Assembly (NCBI RefSeq): GCF_008041935.1
Contig: NZ_VKAC01000003.1
Coordinates: forward strand, 248,001 to 312,000
DNA from: Quadrisphaera setariae
GTDB lineage: Bacteria; Actinomycetota; Actinomycetes; Actinomycetales; Quadrisphaeraceae
Length of the DNA: 64,000 nt
Direction: 5' to 3'
Position numbers and translations under genes: made by a program. The notes under the pieces are model-generated. The model was given only the letters and a program-made list of their open reading frames with translations, searched no databases and was not told where the DNA came from. Positions within the stretch are counted from its first letter, which is position 1; the number at the start of each line of letters is the position of its first letter. Of this stretch, positions 27,410 through 35,327 are shown one piece after another.

Positions 27410-27444
27410 CGGGTGACCCGCGCTTCGACGCCCGTCCGCGCGGG

Positions 27445-27450
27445 TAGGGG
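27445..27450 (+). promoter_or_regulatory. -10-like element before chaB
   Basis: TAGGGG, six bases, then the ATG at 27457. Preceded by GG, it also reads GGGTAGG, resembling the GGGTA -10 of actinobacterial stress sigma factors; no matching -35 was seen. Confidence 0.4.
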
Positions 27451-27456
27451 CGTGAC

Positions 27457-27900
27457 ATGGCGATGACCACGAAGACCGGGAAGGTGCGCGAGGGCGAGCT
27501 GCCGAGCACGCTGCAGCGCTCGGACGCCAAGGCCCAGGCGACGTTCGCGAAGGCCCACGACTCCGCGGAGGAGACCTACGCCGACGAGCCGAACACCGAG
27601 GAGCGGGCGCGGCGCACGGCGTTCTCGGCGCTGAAGCACACCCACGAGAAGGTCGGCGACCACTGGGAGCCGAAGCCGGACGGCCGCAAGGGCCCCTCCG
27701 ACGCGCAGGCCGAGGGCGGTGCGGGCACCGACAGGCCCACCGCGGGCGGGGTGGACGCGAACGCGACCAAGGAGCACCTGCTCGACCTGGCGCGCCGGCT
27801 CGACGTGCCGGGGCGCTCCTCCATGACCAAGGACGAGCTGGTCACCGCCCTGCGACGCGCCAACGACGCGAAGACCGCCAGGGCCCGCGAGGGCTCCTGA
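27457..27900 (+). CDS. ChaB-family protein with C-terminal Rho_N/SAP-like motif
   Basis: A 147-residue soluble protein. The N-terminal half is ChaB-like (ELPSTLQRSDAKAQATFAKAHDSAEETYA ... AFSALKHTHEKVGDHW). A Gly-rich linker leads to a helical C-terminal motif (TKEHLLDLARRLDVPGRSSMTKDELVTALRRAN), similar to Rho N-terminal or SAP nucleic-acid-binding helices. ChaB was first linked to cation transport regulation, but its role is not firmly known. The helix-extension-helix tail suggests DNA binding. A stress role is plausible given the promoter. Confidence 0.85.
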   Translation: MAMTTKTGKVREGELPSTLQRSDAKAQATFAKAHDSAEETYADEPNTEERARRTAFSALKHTHEKVGDHWEPKPDGRKGPSDAQAEGGAGTDRPTAGGVDANATKEHLLDLARRLDVPGRSSMTKDELVTALRRANDAKTARAREGS

Positions 27901-27951
27901 CGGTCTTCGGGTGCTGGTGACGGCCGCGGGGCCGCCCGGCTCAGCGAGCCG

Positions 27952-28077
27952 TCACTGGCAGGCCTCGCAGTCCTCGCCGTTCTCGATGGAGCAGGCGGTG
28001 GCGCCGGTGAGCCAGTCGTCGTCCTCGGCGGCGGCCTGCGGCTCGGCGGGGGCGGTGGTGGCGGTGGTCTGGGTCAC
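27952..28077 (-). CDS. 41-residue acidic peptide with three C-terminal cysteines
   Basis: A small gene with GGAGG five bases before its GTG start (28077), stronger than most ribosome sites here. The peptide has a Thr/Ala/Pro-rich N-terminal half and an acidic C-terminal half, DDDWLTGATACSIENGEDC, finishing with EACQ. The layout (leader-like front, Cys-rich acidic core at the end) resembles RiPP precursors or small metal-binding peptides. No modifying enzyme or protease lies nearby. It starts 56 bases after the DUF4126-like gene on the same strand and may be co-transcribed. Family not recognised. Confidence 0.6.
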   Translation of the reverse strand: MTQTTATTAPAEPQAAAEDDDWLTGATACSIENGEDCEACQ

Positions 28078-28133
28078 GGGGTCCTCCGGGGTCTTCGTGG
28101 TCGGCGAGCTGGCTGGCGCCCGCTGCACGAGGC

Positions 28134-29126
28134 TCAACGCCCGACGGGCGCGGGGCCATCCAGGGTAGAGGCGCGCGCCGGGCGCCGGCCGCTCAGGCAC
28201 GCCACGGCTGCCAGGCCGACGGCGACACCGTCCTCCACCAGGGCCGCCTGCCAGTCCGGCACGCGCGCGGACGCCCAGCGGCGCCAGGCCAGGCCGCCCC
28301 ACGCGCCCCCCGCGGCACCGGCGGCCGCCGCCACGGACGGGACGACGGCGTTGGCGCCGTCGCGGGCCGCGAGCGCGGCGGCGCCGCCCGTCGCCGAGAC
28401 GAACCGGGCCGGCAGGCCCTGGGCCGACGTGCGGGCCGGCGTGCCCGGTGCCTTGTCGGCCACGAGCTCGCCCACCACCGGCAGCACCGCGAGCGCCTTG
28501 GCCCCCGCGGACGCCGATGACGTCAGCGCCGGCGCCAGCAGGCCCAGGCTGCTGCGGCTGCCGGCGGCCACCCCGAGCAGGGCCGAGCGCAGCACGAGGC
28601 CGGCCGAGGCCCTGCGCCGCTGCTGCGCCGCCGGCTCCAGGGCGCGCAGCGTGGCGTGCGCCGCCGCGCCGAAGGCGAGGTGCGGCACGGCGTCCGCCAC
28701 CCACTCCTGCCGCGACCAGGTGCGCGGGTCGGAGACGCCGAGGGCGCCCATGGGCAGGTCGGCGGCCGCCATCGCCACCGCGCCGGTCACAGCGGCGCCG
28801 ACGGGGGCGGAGAAGCGCAGGCCCGCGGCGCGGGCGGCGCTCACGAGCACGCCGGTCGCCAGGCCCGCTCCGGTGCCCGAGAGGGCCCCCAGCGCGGTGA
28901 GGCGGTGGCGGCGCTCCGCTCCGGAGCCGGGCACCTCCCGGCCCGCCGCGTGCACGGCCGCCTCCACCACCTCCTCAGGCGCGCTGCTGGCCGCCCGGCC
29001 GCGCCAGGCCATGTCGGCGTAGGTCACGGCGTTGAGGACCGCGGTGCCGACGGCTCCGGCGGCCAGGCCGCGGCCGAGCACGGACGTCGGGGAGCGCGGC
29101 CCGCTGGGGCGTGAGGGGGGTGCCAT
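28134..29126 (-). CDS. DUF4126-like integral membrane protein
   Basis: A 330-residue Ala/Gly-rich membrane protein. The first half (LAAGAVGTAVLNAVTYADMAWRG ... SAPVGAAVTGAVAMAAADLPMGALGV) resembles small DUF1440-type membrane proteins. The second half matches the DUF4126 pattern: RSALLGVAAGSRSSLGLLAPAL, then LPVVGELVADKAPGTPAR and finally DWQAALVEDGVAVGLA. The start is the ATG at 29126; the frame upstream is not conserved-looking. Function unknown. The small Cys peptide gene follows. Confidence 0.75.
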   Translation of the reverse strand: MAPPSRPSGPRSPTSVLGRGLAAGAVGTAVLNAVTYADMAWRGRAASSAPEEVVEAAVHAAGREVPGSGAERRHRLTALGALSGTGAGLATGVLVSAARAAGLRFSAPVGAAVTGAVAMAAADLPMGALGVSDPRTWSRQEWVADAVPHLAFGAAAHATLRALEPAAQQRRRASAGLVLRSALLGVAAGSRSSLGLLAPALTSSASAGAKALAVLPVVGELVADKAPGTPARTSAQGLPARFVSATGGAAALAARDGANAVVPSVAAAAGAAGGAWGGLAWRRWASARVPDWQAALVEDGVAVGLAAVACLSGRRPARASTLDGPAPVGR

Positions 29127-29335
29127 GCACGCCACCGTCGGTCGGCGTCCTGTGGCCGGCAAGTCGGGCGCCGGCCCAGGTGGCGCTCCGAGCGCGCCAG
29201 CGCCGCGGTGCGGGCGGTTCGGGCGTTTCGTGTGGCAGTCTCGTCCTGTGCGGAGCTGCACCGGCGCTCACCCTCCCGGGTGGTCGTCGCTGTCGCGCGC
29301 TCACCCCGGGCGCGCTCCGCGCCGAGGGGACGTGT

Positions 29336-30268
29336 GTGGAGGTGGCTGAGACGACGCAGCGGCGCACGAGCACGCGGGCGACCGCGGGACTCGTGGTGGG
29401 CACGTGGGGAGGTTCGGCGGCTGCCGCCGGGACCGCCCTCGGCCTGTGCGCTGCCACCGGGTCCCCGTGGCCGGCGGCTGTGCTGCCCGTGCTGGGTGGC
29501 GCCCTCGCCGTCGCCCCCCTGAGCGGCCTCGCCACGGCCGCAGCGGCCGCGCCGCTGGCCGGCGCCACCGTGGTGGTGGCCCTCGCCGCCATCGGGAGCG
29601 GCGACCTCGAGGCCGCCGCGGGCCTGGGCGCCGCGCTGGTGGTCGGTGCGCTGGTCGCCGTCGTCGTCCTCCTGGTCCGCCGCCGCACCGCCTCCCAGCT
29701 GGAGGCAGCGCTGCAGCTGGCCGACGCCGTGTCCGTGGTGGACGAGTCCACCGGCTGCTACAACGCCAACGGCCTCGACCTGCTGGCCCGCCACGTGCTG
29801 GGCGCCGCGCGCCGCTCCAGCGGGGCGATGCACGCCTCGCTGGTCCAGCTCGGAGACCTCGAGCCCGTGCGGGAGCTGGGCGGCCCCGAGGCCGTCGCGG
29901 AGGTGGTCGGCGGGGTCGCGGACGCGCTGCGCTCCAGCACCCGCGGCGCCGACGTGGTCGGTCGCTGGGCGGACGACCTCTTCGTGGTGCTCGGCCCGGG
30001 CACCGGAACGACCCCCGCGGAGCTCGAGCGCCGCCTGCGCGTGCGCCTGCTCGGCAGCCCCGACGCCCCGCTGGTCCGCTGGGCGTGCTCGCTGACGGTG
30101 GGCTCCGGCCTCCTCGAGCCGTGGGACTCCGGGGGCCTGGCCGAGCTGGTCGGCCGCGCCGAGCAGGACCTCGCCCTGCGCCGCGCGCTGCGCGCCCCCA
30201 GCGCCGTCGAGCCCGTGCGCTCGCGGCCCTCGCGCCGTTCCGAGGACCAGCCCGGCTCCATCGGCTGA
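29336..30268 (+). CDS. Membrane protein with degenerate GGDEF domain
   Basis: A 310-residue protein. Three to four N-terminal helices (to ~residue 120, ending in RRRTASQLEAALQLAD) lead into a GGDEF-like fold that starts ESTGCYNANGLDLLARHVL. The signature site reads RWADDLFVV (R210-V218), so the GG and the catalytic acidic/Glu pair of a diguanylate cyclase are not conserved. It is probably catalytically inactive and may bind GTP or c-di-GMP or serve only as a dimer module. The GTG at 29336 follows GAGGGG. Confidence 0.78.
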   Translation: MEVAETTQRRTSTRATAGLVVGTWGGSAAAAGTALGLCAATGSPWPAAVLPVLGGALAVAPLSGLATAAAAAPLAGATVVVALAAIGSGDLEAAAGLGAALVVGALVAVVVLLVRRRTASQLEAALQLADAVSVVDESTGCYNANGLDLLARHVLGAARRSSGAMHASLVQLGDLEPVRELGGPEAVAEVVGGVADALRSSTRGADVVGRWADDLFVVLGPGTGTTPAELERRLRVRLLGSPDAPLVRWACSLTVGSGLLEPWDSGGLAELVGRAEQDLALRRALRAPSAVEPVRSRPSRRSEDQPGSIG

Positions 30269-30293
30269 CGCGCGCGTCCGCAGCGGCGCCGCC

Positions 30294-30299
30294 TAGCCT
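30294..30299 (+). promoter_or_regulatory. -10 element of leaderless promoter (UbiA-family gene)
   Basis: TAGCCT, six bases, then the GTG at 30306. Confidence 0.6.
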
Positions 30300-30305
30300 C
30301 ACCGG

Positions 30306-31193
30306 GTGGGACGCGGCGCGCAGCAGGGGCCGGTCCGTGCGGCCGCCGTCGTCGTCGACCTGGCCCGCGCCTGCCATCCCGCGCCGACCGTGGCGGTCAC
30401 CTCCTTCGCCGCCGCCCTGGCCGCTGCCGCGGCGGCACCGGGGCAGCGCGTGCGCACCGCGCGGCGGGTGGCGGTCGCCATCGGGCTGGGGCACCTGGCG
30501 ATCGGCTGGACGAACGACGCCCTCGACGCCCCGCTCGACGCCGCCGCGGGCCGCACGGAGAAGCCCGTGGCGGCTGGACGGCTGTCGCGCGGTGGTGTGG
30601 CGGTGGGAGCCGTGCTCGCCGCCGCGGCCGCCGTGCCCGCCTCGCTGGCCCTGGCAGGCGGCTCGGGCCCTGGTCGCCCAGGGGCCGGGCGCCTGCACCT
30701 GGTGGGCTTGGCCGGTGCGCTCGGCTACGACCTCGGCCTCAAGGGCACCGCCGCCAGCCCGCTGCCGTACCTGCTCTTCTTCGGGTCCCTCCCCGCCGTG
30801 GCCACCGGCGCCGCCGGCCGGCCCGCGCCACGGCTCCTGTGCACCGCCGCGGGGCTGCTCGGGCTGGCCGCCCACCTGGCCAACACCGTCCCGGACGCCG
30901 ACGCCGACGCCGCCACGGGCGTGCGCGGGCTCCCGCAGCGCCTCGGGCCCCGGGCCAGCCGCGTCGGGGCGGCCCTCGGGGTGGCCGCTGCCGACGTCGT
31001 CCTGCTCACCGGCCGGCGACGCGAGCTCGGCGCAGCGGCCACCGCCCTCCTGGTGGCCGCAGGTGCCGCCGGAGCCGTCGGTGCCGCGGCCGACGGCCGC
31101 ACCGGCTTCCGCGCCGTCATGGGGGCTGCCGCGCTCAGCGTGGCGGGTGTGCTGGCCGACACCGCCGGTGGTCGAGGCGCCCTGCTGCGCTGA
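30306..31193 (+). CDS. UbiA-family prenyltransferase
   Basis: A 295-residue integral membrane enzyme with eight to nine hydrophobic helices. The first Asp-rich motif is ND(A)LD starting at N70 (NDALDAPLDAAAGRTEKP), the prenyl-diphosphate/Mg2+ site of UbiA enzymes. The second is NTVPDADADAATGVRGLP around residues 196-213. It transfers a polyprenyl group to an aromatic or other acceptor. No biosynthetic partner is adjacent, so the acceptor cannot be named. Confidence 0.88.
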   Translation: MGRGAQQGPVRAAAVVVDLARACHPAPTVAVTSFAAALAAAAAAPGQRVRTARRVAVAIGLGHLAIGWTNDALDAPLDAAAGRTEKPVAAGRLSRGGVAVGAVLAAAAAVPASLALAGGSGPGRPGAGRLHLVGLAGALGYDLGLKGTAASPLPYLLFFGSLPAVATGAAGRPAPRLLCTAAGLLGLAAHLANTVPDADADAATGVRGLPQRLGPRASRVGAALGVAAADVVLLTGRRRELGAAATALLVAAGAAGAVGAAADGRTGFRAVMGAAALSVAGVLADTAGGRGALLR

Positions 31194-31247
31194 GGGCGCC
31201 CGCGGACCGCTGTCCGCAGGAGCCGGAAACCGTCTGGCCGGCGCTAC

Positions 31248-31253
31248 TACCCT
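31248..31253 (+). promoter_or_regulatory. -10 element upstream of leuS
   Basis: TACCCT, 86 bases before the leuS ATG, giving an ~80-base leader. No leader peptide or T-box was recognised in it. Confidence 0.45.
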
Positions 31254-31339
31254 GGTCGTGAGAGCGAGACTTCCGACGCGAGCGATCGCCGGAGCAGTGA
31301 TGCCGGGCAAGCGAACCCCGGAGAAGGAGCCCCCACCGC

Positions 31340-34288
31340 ATGAGCACCACGGACCAGCCCGCCCCCGCGACGGGCGCCGCCGGCGACGCGCCTCCCCAGC
31401 GGTACACCGCCGCGCTCGCGGCGCAGCTGGAGCTCGCGTGGCAGCAGCGCTGGGCCGACGAGGGCACCTTCGAGGCGCCCAACCCCAGCGGACCGTGGGG
31501 CGACGCCGAGGCCGTGGCCGGCCGCGAGCCGCTGTTCGTCATGGACATGTTCCCGTACCCCTCGGGCGCGGGGCTGCACGTCGGGCACCCGCTGGGCTAC
31601 ATCGCCACCGACGTCTGGGCCCGCTACCAGCGCATGAGCGGTCGCAACGTGCTGCACACGCTGGGCTACGACGCGTTCGGGCTGCCCGCTGAGCAGTACG
31701 CCGTGCAGACCGGCCAGCACCCGCGGGTGACCACCGAGGCGAACATCGCGAACATGCGCCGCCAGCTGCGCCGGCTGGGCCTCGCGCACGACGCTCGCCG
31801 CTCGATCTCCACCATCGACCCCGACTACTACCGCTGGACCCAGTGGATCTTCCGGGAGGTCTTCGAGAGCTGGTACGACCCGGAGCACGTCCGCCCCGAC
31901 GGCGGCCGCGGCGCGGCCCGTCCCATCGCTGAGCTGCGCGAGGCGTACGAGTCCGGCCGCCGCCAGCCCGAGGACGGCTCGACCTGGGCCGACCTCGACG
32001 AGGTCGCCCGCCGCCGCCTGGTGGACGACCACCGCCTGGCGTACATCTCCGAGGCCCCGGTGAACTGGTGCCCGGGCCTGGGCACGGTGCTGGCCAACGA
32101 GGAGGTCACCGCCGACGGCCGCAGCGAGCGCGGCAACTTCCCCGTGGTGAAGCGCCCGCTGCGCCAGTGGATGATGCGGATCACCGCCTACGCCGACCGC
32201 CTCGTGGACGACCTGGACCGCCTCGACTGGCCCGAGGCCGTCAAGTCCATGCAGCGGCACTGGATCGGGCGCTCCACAGGCGCCCAGGTCCGCTTCTCCC
32301 TGGCCGGTGACGGCGTCGAGGGCGGCCAGCTGGAGGTCTTCACCACCCGTCCGGACACCCTGTTCGGGGTCACCTTCATGGTGGTCGCCCCTGAGCACAG
32401 CTCGCTGGACGACCTGCCCGCCGCCTGGCCGGACGGTACCCCGGCGTCCTGGACCGGCGGTGCCGCCACCCCCGCCGAGGCCGTGGCCGCCTACCGGACG
32501 CAGGCCGCCGCCCGCACCGAGGCCGAGCGCACCGACGAGGGCCGCACCAAGACCGGCGTCTTCACCGGACTGCACGCGGTCAACCCCGTCACCGGCACCG
32601 CCGTGCCCGTCTTCACGGCCGACTACGTGCTGGCCGGCTACGGCACCGGAGCGATCATGGCCGTGCCGGGCCAGGACGAGCGCGACTTCGCCTTCGCCGA
32701 GCGCTTCGAGCTGCCCGTCGTCCGCACGGTCCAGCCGCCGGAGGGCTTCGAGGGCGGCGCCTACACGGGCGCCGGTCCGGCGATCAACTCCTCCAACGAC
32801 GACGTCGACCTGGACGGCCTGGAGGTCGCCGAGGCCAAGGAGCGCATCACCGCGCACCTGCAGCGCACCGGCGCGGGCCGCCCCGTCACCACGTACCGCC
32901 TGCGCGACTGGCTGTTCAGCCGCCAGCGCTACTGGGGCGAGCCCTTCCCGGTGGTCTACGACGAGCACGGCCTGCCCGTCGCCGTCCCGGCCGACCAGCT
33001 GCCGGTGCTGCTGCCGGACGTGCCCGACTACTCCCCGCGCACCTTCGAGCCCGACGACGTCACCAGCGAGCCCTCCCCGCCGCTGTCGCGCGTGCCGGAG
33101 TGGGTGAACGTCACCCTCGACCTGGGCGACGGGCCCAAGCAGTACCGCCGCGAGACCAACACCATGCCCAACTGGGCGGGCTCGTGCTGGTACGAGCTGC
33201 GGTACCTGGACCCGGAGAACTCCGAGAAGCTGGTCGACCCCGAGGTCGAGGCGTACTGGATGGGCCCGCGCGCTGACCGGGCGGTCCGCGCCGCCGGTGG
33301 CAGCAGGACCGAGGCCTCTGCTGACACTGGAGGTGTCGACCTGTACGTCGGCGGCGTCGAGCACGCCGTGCTGCACCTGCTGTACGCCCGCTTCTGGCAC
33401 AAGGTGCTGTTCGACCTGGGCCACGTCTCTTCCGAGGAGCCGTTCCGCCGCCTGTTCAACCAGGGCTACATCCAGGCCGACGCCTTCACCGACGTCCGCG
33501 GCACCTACGTCCCGGCCGCCGAGGTGGAGGAGACCACCTCCGCCACAGGGGCGCGCGAGTTCACCTGGAACGGGGAGCCCGTCACCCGCGAGTACGGGAA
33601 GATGGGCAAGTCCCTCAAGAACGTCGTCACGCCCGACGACATGTACGAGGCCTACGGCGCCGACACGTTCCGCGTGTACGAGATGTCGATGGGGCCCCTG
33701 GACGACTCCCGGCCGTGGGAGACCCGCGCGGTGGTCGGCTCGCAGCGCTTCCTGCAGCGGCTGTGGCGCAACGTCGTCGACGAGGCGACCGGTGAGCTGG
33801 TCGTCGTGGACACCCCCGCGGACCCCGCCACGCGCGCTCTGGTGCACCGCACCGCCGCGGGCGTGGCCGCCGACTACGAGGGGCTGCGGTTCAACACCGC
33901 GGTCTCCAAGCTGATCGAGCTGAACAACGAGCTCACCAAGCTGAGCTCGGTGCCGCGTGAGGCCGCGGAGGCGGTGGTGCTCATGGTGGCGCCGCTGGCG
34001 CCGCACATCGCCGAGGAGCTGTGGTCGCGGCTGGGCCACGAGGGTTCGCTGACCTTCGAGGGCTTCCCCCAGGCCGACCCGGCGCTGCTGGTGCAGCAGA
34101 CGGTGACGTGCGTGGTGCAGGTGCAGGGCAAGGTCCGCGACCGCCTCGAGGTGCCGGCCGACATCACCGAGGACGCGCTGCGCGAGCAGGCGCTGGCGTC
34201 CCCGGCGCTGCAGCGGGCGCTGGACGGGCGCGGGGTGCGCACGGTGATCGTGCGCGCTCCGAAGCTCGTCAACGTGGTCCCCGCCTGA
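31340..34288 (+). CDS. leuS: Leucyl-tRNA synthetase
   Basis: A 982-residue class I synthetase. The HIGH-type motif is HVGH (residues 80-83) in [15 protein letters not shown]. The CP1 editing domain contains [12 protein letters not shown] and [15 protein letters not shown]. The KMSKS-type loop reads KMGKS (754-758), a normal variant for this enzyme. The ATG has GGAGAAGGAG upstream. It is followed by a strong terminator. It carries actinobacterial insertions within and after the editing domain, so it is longer than the E. coli enzyme. Confidence 0.98.
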   Translation: MSTTDQPAPATGAAGDAPPQRYTAALAAQLELAWQQRWADEGTFEAPNPSGPWGDAEAVAGREPLFVMDMFPYPSGAGLHVGHPLGYIATDVWARYQRMSGRNVLHTLGYDAFGLPAEQYAVQTGQHPRVTTEANIANMRRQLRRLGLAHDARRSISTIDPDYYRWTQWIFREVFESWYDPEHVRPDGGRGAARPIAELREAYESGRRQPEDGSTWADLDEVARRRLVDDHRLAYISEAPVNWCPGLGTVLANEEVTADGRSERGNFPVVKRPLRQWMMRITAYADRLVDDLDRLDWPEAVKSMQRHWIGRSTGAQVRFSLAGDGVEGGQLEVFTTRPDTLFGVTFMVVAPEHSSLDDLPAAWPDGTPASWTGGAATPAEAVAAYRTQAAARTEAERTDEGRTKTGVFTGLHAVNPVTGTAVPVFTADYVLAGYGTGAIMAVPGQDERDFAFAERFELPVVRTVQPPEGFEGGAYTGAGPAINSSNDDVDLDGLEVAEAKERITAHLQRTGAGRPVTTYRLRDWLFSRQRYWGEPFPVVYDEHGLPVAVPADQLPVLLPDVPDYSPRTFEPDDVTSEPSPPLSRVPEWVNVTLDLGDGPKQYRRETNTMPNWAGSCWYELRYLDPENSEKLVDPEVEAYWMGPRADRAVRAAGGSRTEASADTGGVDLYVGGVEHAVLHLLYARFWHKVLFDLGHVSSEEPFRRLFNQGYIQADAFTDVRGTYVPAAEVEETTSATGAREFTWNGEPVTREYGKMGKSLKNVVTPDDMYEAYGADTFRVYEMSMGPLDDSRPWETRAVVGSQRFLQRLWRNVVDEATGELVVVDTPADPATRALVHRTAAGVAADYEGLRFNTAVSKLIELNNELTKLSSVPREAAEAVVLMVAPLAPHIAEELWSRLGHEGSLTFEGFPQADPALLVQQTVTCVVQVQGKVRDRLEVPADITEDALREQALASPALQRALDGRGVRTVIVRAPKLVNVVPA

Positions 34289-34300
34289 CCTGTCGCTGAC

Positions 34301-34339
34301 GGGGCCCGTCGTCCGCCCACAGGGCGGGCGGCGGGCCCC
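34301..34339 (+). terminator. Terminator after leuS
   Basis: An 18-bp stem (34301-34318 with 34322-34339) including two G-U pairs, loop ACA. Confidence 0.8.
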
Positions 34340-34399
34340 TCCCACGGGGCTCCGTCCACAGGCGCTCGTCGCTGCGGTCCGGGGAGCGGCGCCGCGGGC

Positions 34400-34405
34400 C
34401 AGCCT
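34400..34405 (+). promoter_or_regulatory. -10-like element of leaderless promoter (comEA)
   Basis: CAGCCT, six bases, then the GTG at 34412. Confidence 0.45.
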
Positions 34406-34411
34406 GGTGGG

Positions 34412-35311
34412 GTGCTGGACGGGGCGCCCGGCTCGGGCTGGCAGGAGGACGACGACGCCGACGACGGCGTCCCCGCCGTCCCCGCGGTCAGGGACCGGGC
34501 GGCGCTGCGGGCGGGGTCCCGCCGGGACGCCCGCGAGGCGGAGCAGGCCTGGCGGCCCTCGCTGGCGGAGCGGCTGGGGGAGGCGCGGTGGTCGCTGCCG
34601 ACCTCGGCGGCGGTCGGAGCCCTGGTCGTCGTCGCCGCGGTCGTGGTGCTGCTGGTGCTGTCCGCCGCTGCCTCGGGCGGGGCGTCGGTGCCCACGCCGA
34701 CGCCGGGCGTGGCCGTGCCGGTGCGCACGCCTGCGCCGCTGTCGTCGTCGTCCTCCGCGCACCCCGCGGGTCCACCGGGCACGCAGCCCGGCGCCTCGGC
34801 TCCCGGGGCGGGAGGGGGGACGGGGGAGGTCGTGGTCGACGTGGTCGGCCAGGTGGAGAGGCCCGGGCTGGTCCGCCTGCCGGCCGGCTCGCGCGTCGAC
34901 GACGCGGTCCGCGCCGCCGGCGGGGCGCGTCCGGGGGCCGACCTGCGGCGGGTGAACCTGGCCCGGGTGCTCGTGGACGGCGAGCAGCTCGTGGTGCCGG
35001 CGCCGGGAGAGCAGCTGCCCAGCGCCCAGCCGGCTCCTGCTGGGACGCGGCCCACCTCGGTCTCAGGCATCTCCGCCGCCGGGGGCAGCGCTGCCGGAAC
35101 TGCAGCGGGGGCTGCCGCCGGCCCCGTGGACCTCAACAGCGCCACCCTCGCCGAGCTCGACGCCCTGCCCGGCTTCGGGCCGGTGCTGGCCCAGCGGATC
35201 CTCGACTGGCGGAGCGAGCACGGACGCTTCACGTCCGTGGAAGAGCTCGGCGAGGTGCCCGGATTCGGCCCAGCCGCTCTGGCGCGGCTCACCCCGCTGC
35301 TCGTCGTGTGA
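34412..35311 (+). CDS. comEA: ComEA-family DNA-binding competence protein
   Basis: A 299-residue protein. A polar N-terminus (~65 residues) is followed by one transmembrane helix (AAVGALVVVAAVVVLLVL), a Pro/Ser/Gly linker, an SLBB domain (VVVDVVGQVERPGLVRLPAGSRVDDAVRAAGG) and tandem helix-hairpin-helix motifs (LNSATLAELDALPGFGPVLAQRILDWR; EELGEVPGFGPAALARL). It is an extracytoplasmic DNA receptor for uptake. It is followed 16 bases later by comEC. Natural competence is not proven, since the pair is widespread in actinobacteria. Confidence 0.93.
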   Translation: MLDGAPGSGWQEDDDADDGVPAVPAVRDRAALRAGSRRDAREAEQAWRPSLAERLGEARWSLPTSAAVGALVVVAAVVVLLVLSAAASGGASVPTPTPGVAVPVRTPAPLSSSSSAHPAGPPGTQPGASAPGAGGGTGEVVVDVVGQVERPGLVRLPAGSRVDDAVRAAGGARPGADLRRVNLARVLVDGEQLVVPAPGEQLPSAQPAPAGTRPTSVSGISAAGGSAAGTAAGAAAGPVDLNSATLAELDALPGFGPVLAQRILDWRSEHGRFTSVEELGEVPGFGPAALARLTPLLVV

Positions 35312-35327
35312 TGCCGGGGGAGCCGGA

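Noticed and set aside
31194-31339. T-box or leader peptide before leuS
   Set aside because: No specifier loop, T-box consensus or Leu-rich short ORF could be found in the ~80-base leader.
33599-33613. KMGKS in place of KMSKS in leuS as an inactivating change
   Set aside because: KMGKS is a normal form in actinobacterial LeuRS and the rest of the enzyme is intact.
31247-34762. 1171-codon minus-strand frame opposite leuS
   Set aside because: Antisense shadow of a long GC-rich gene; low-complexity Gly/Arg/Val/His composition.
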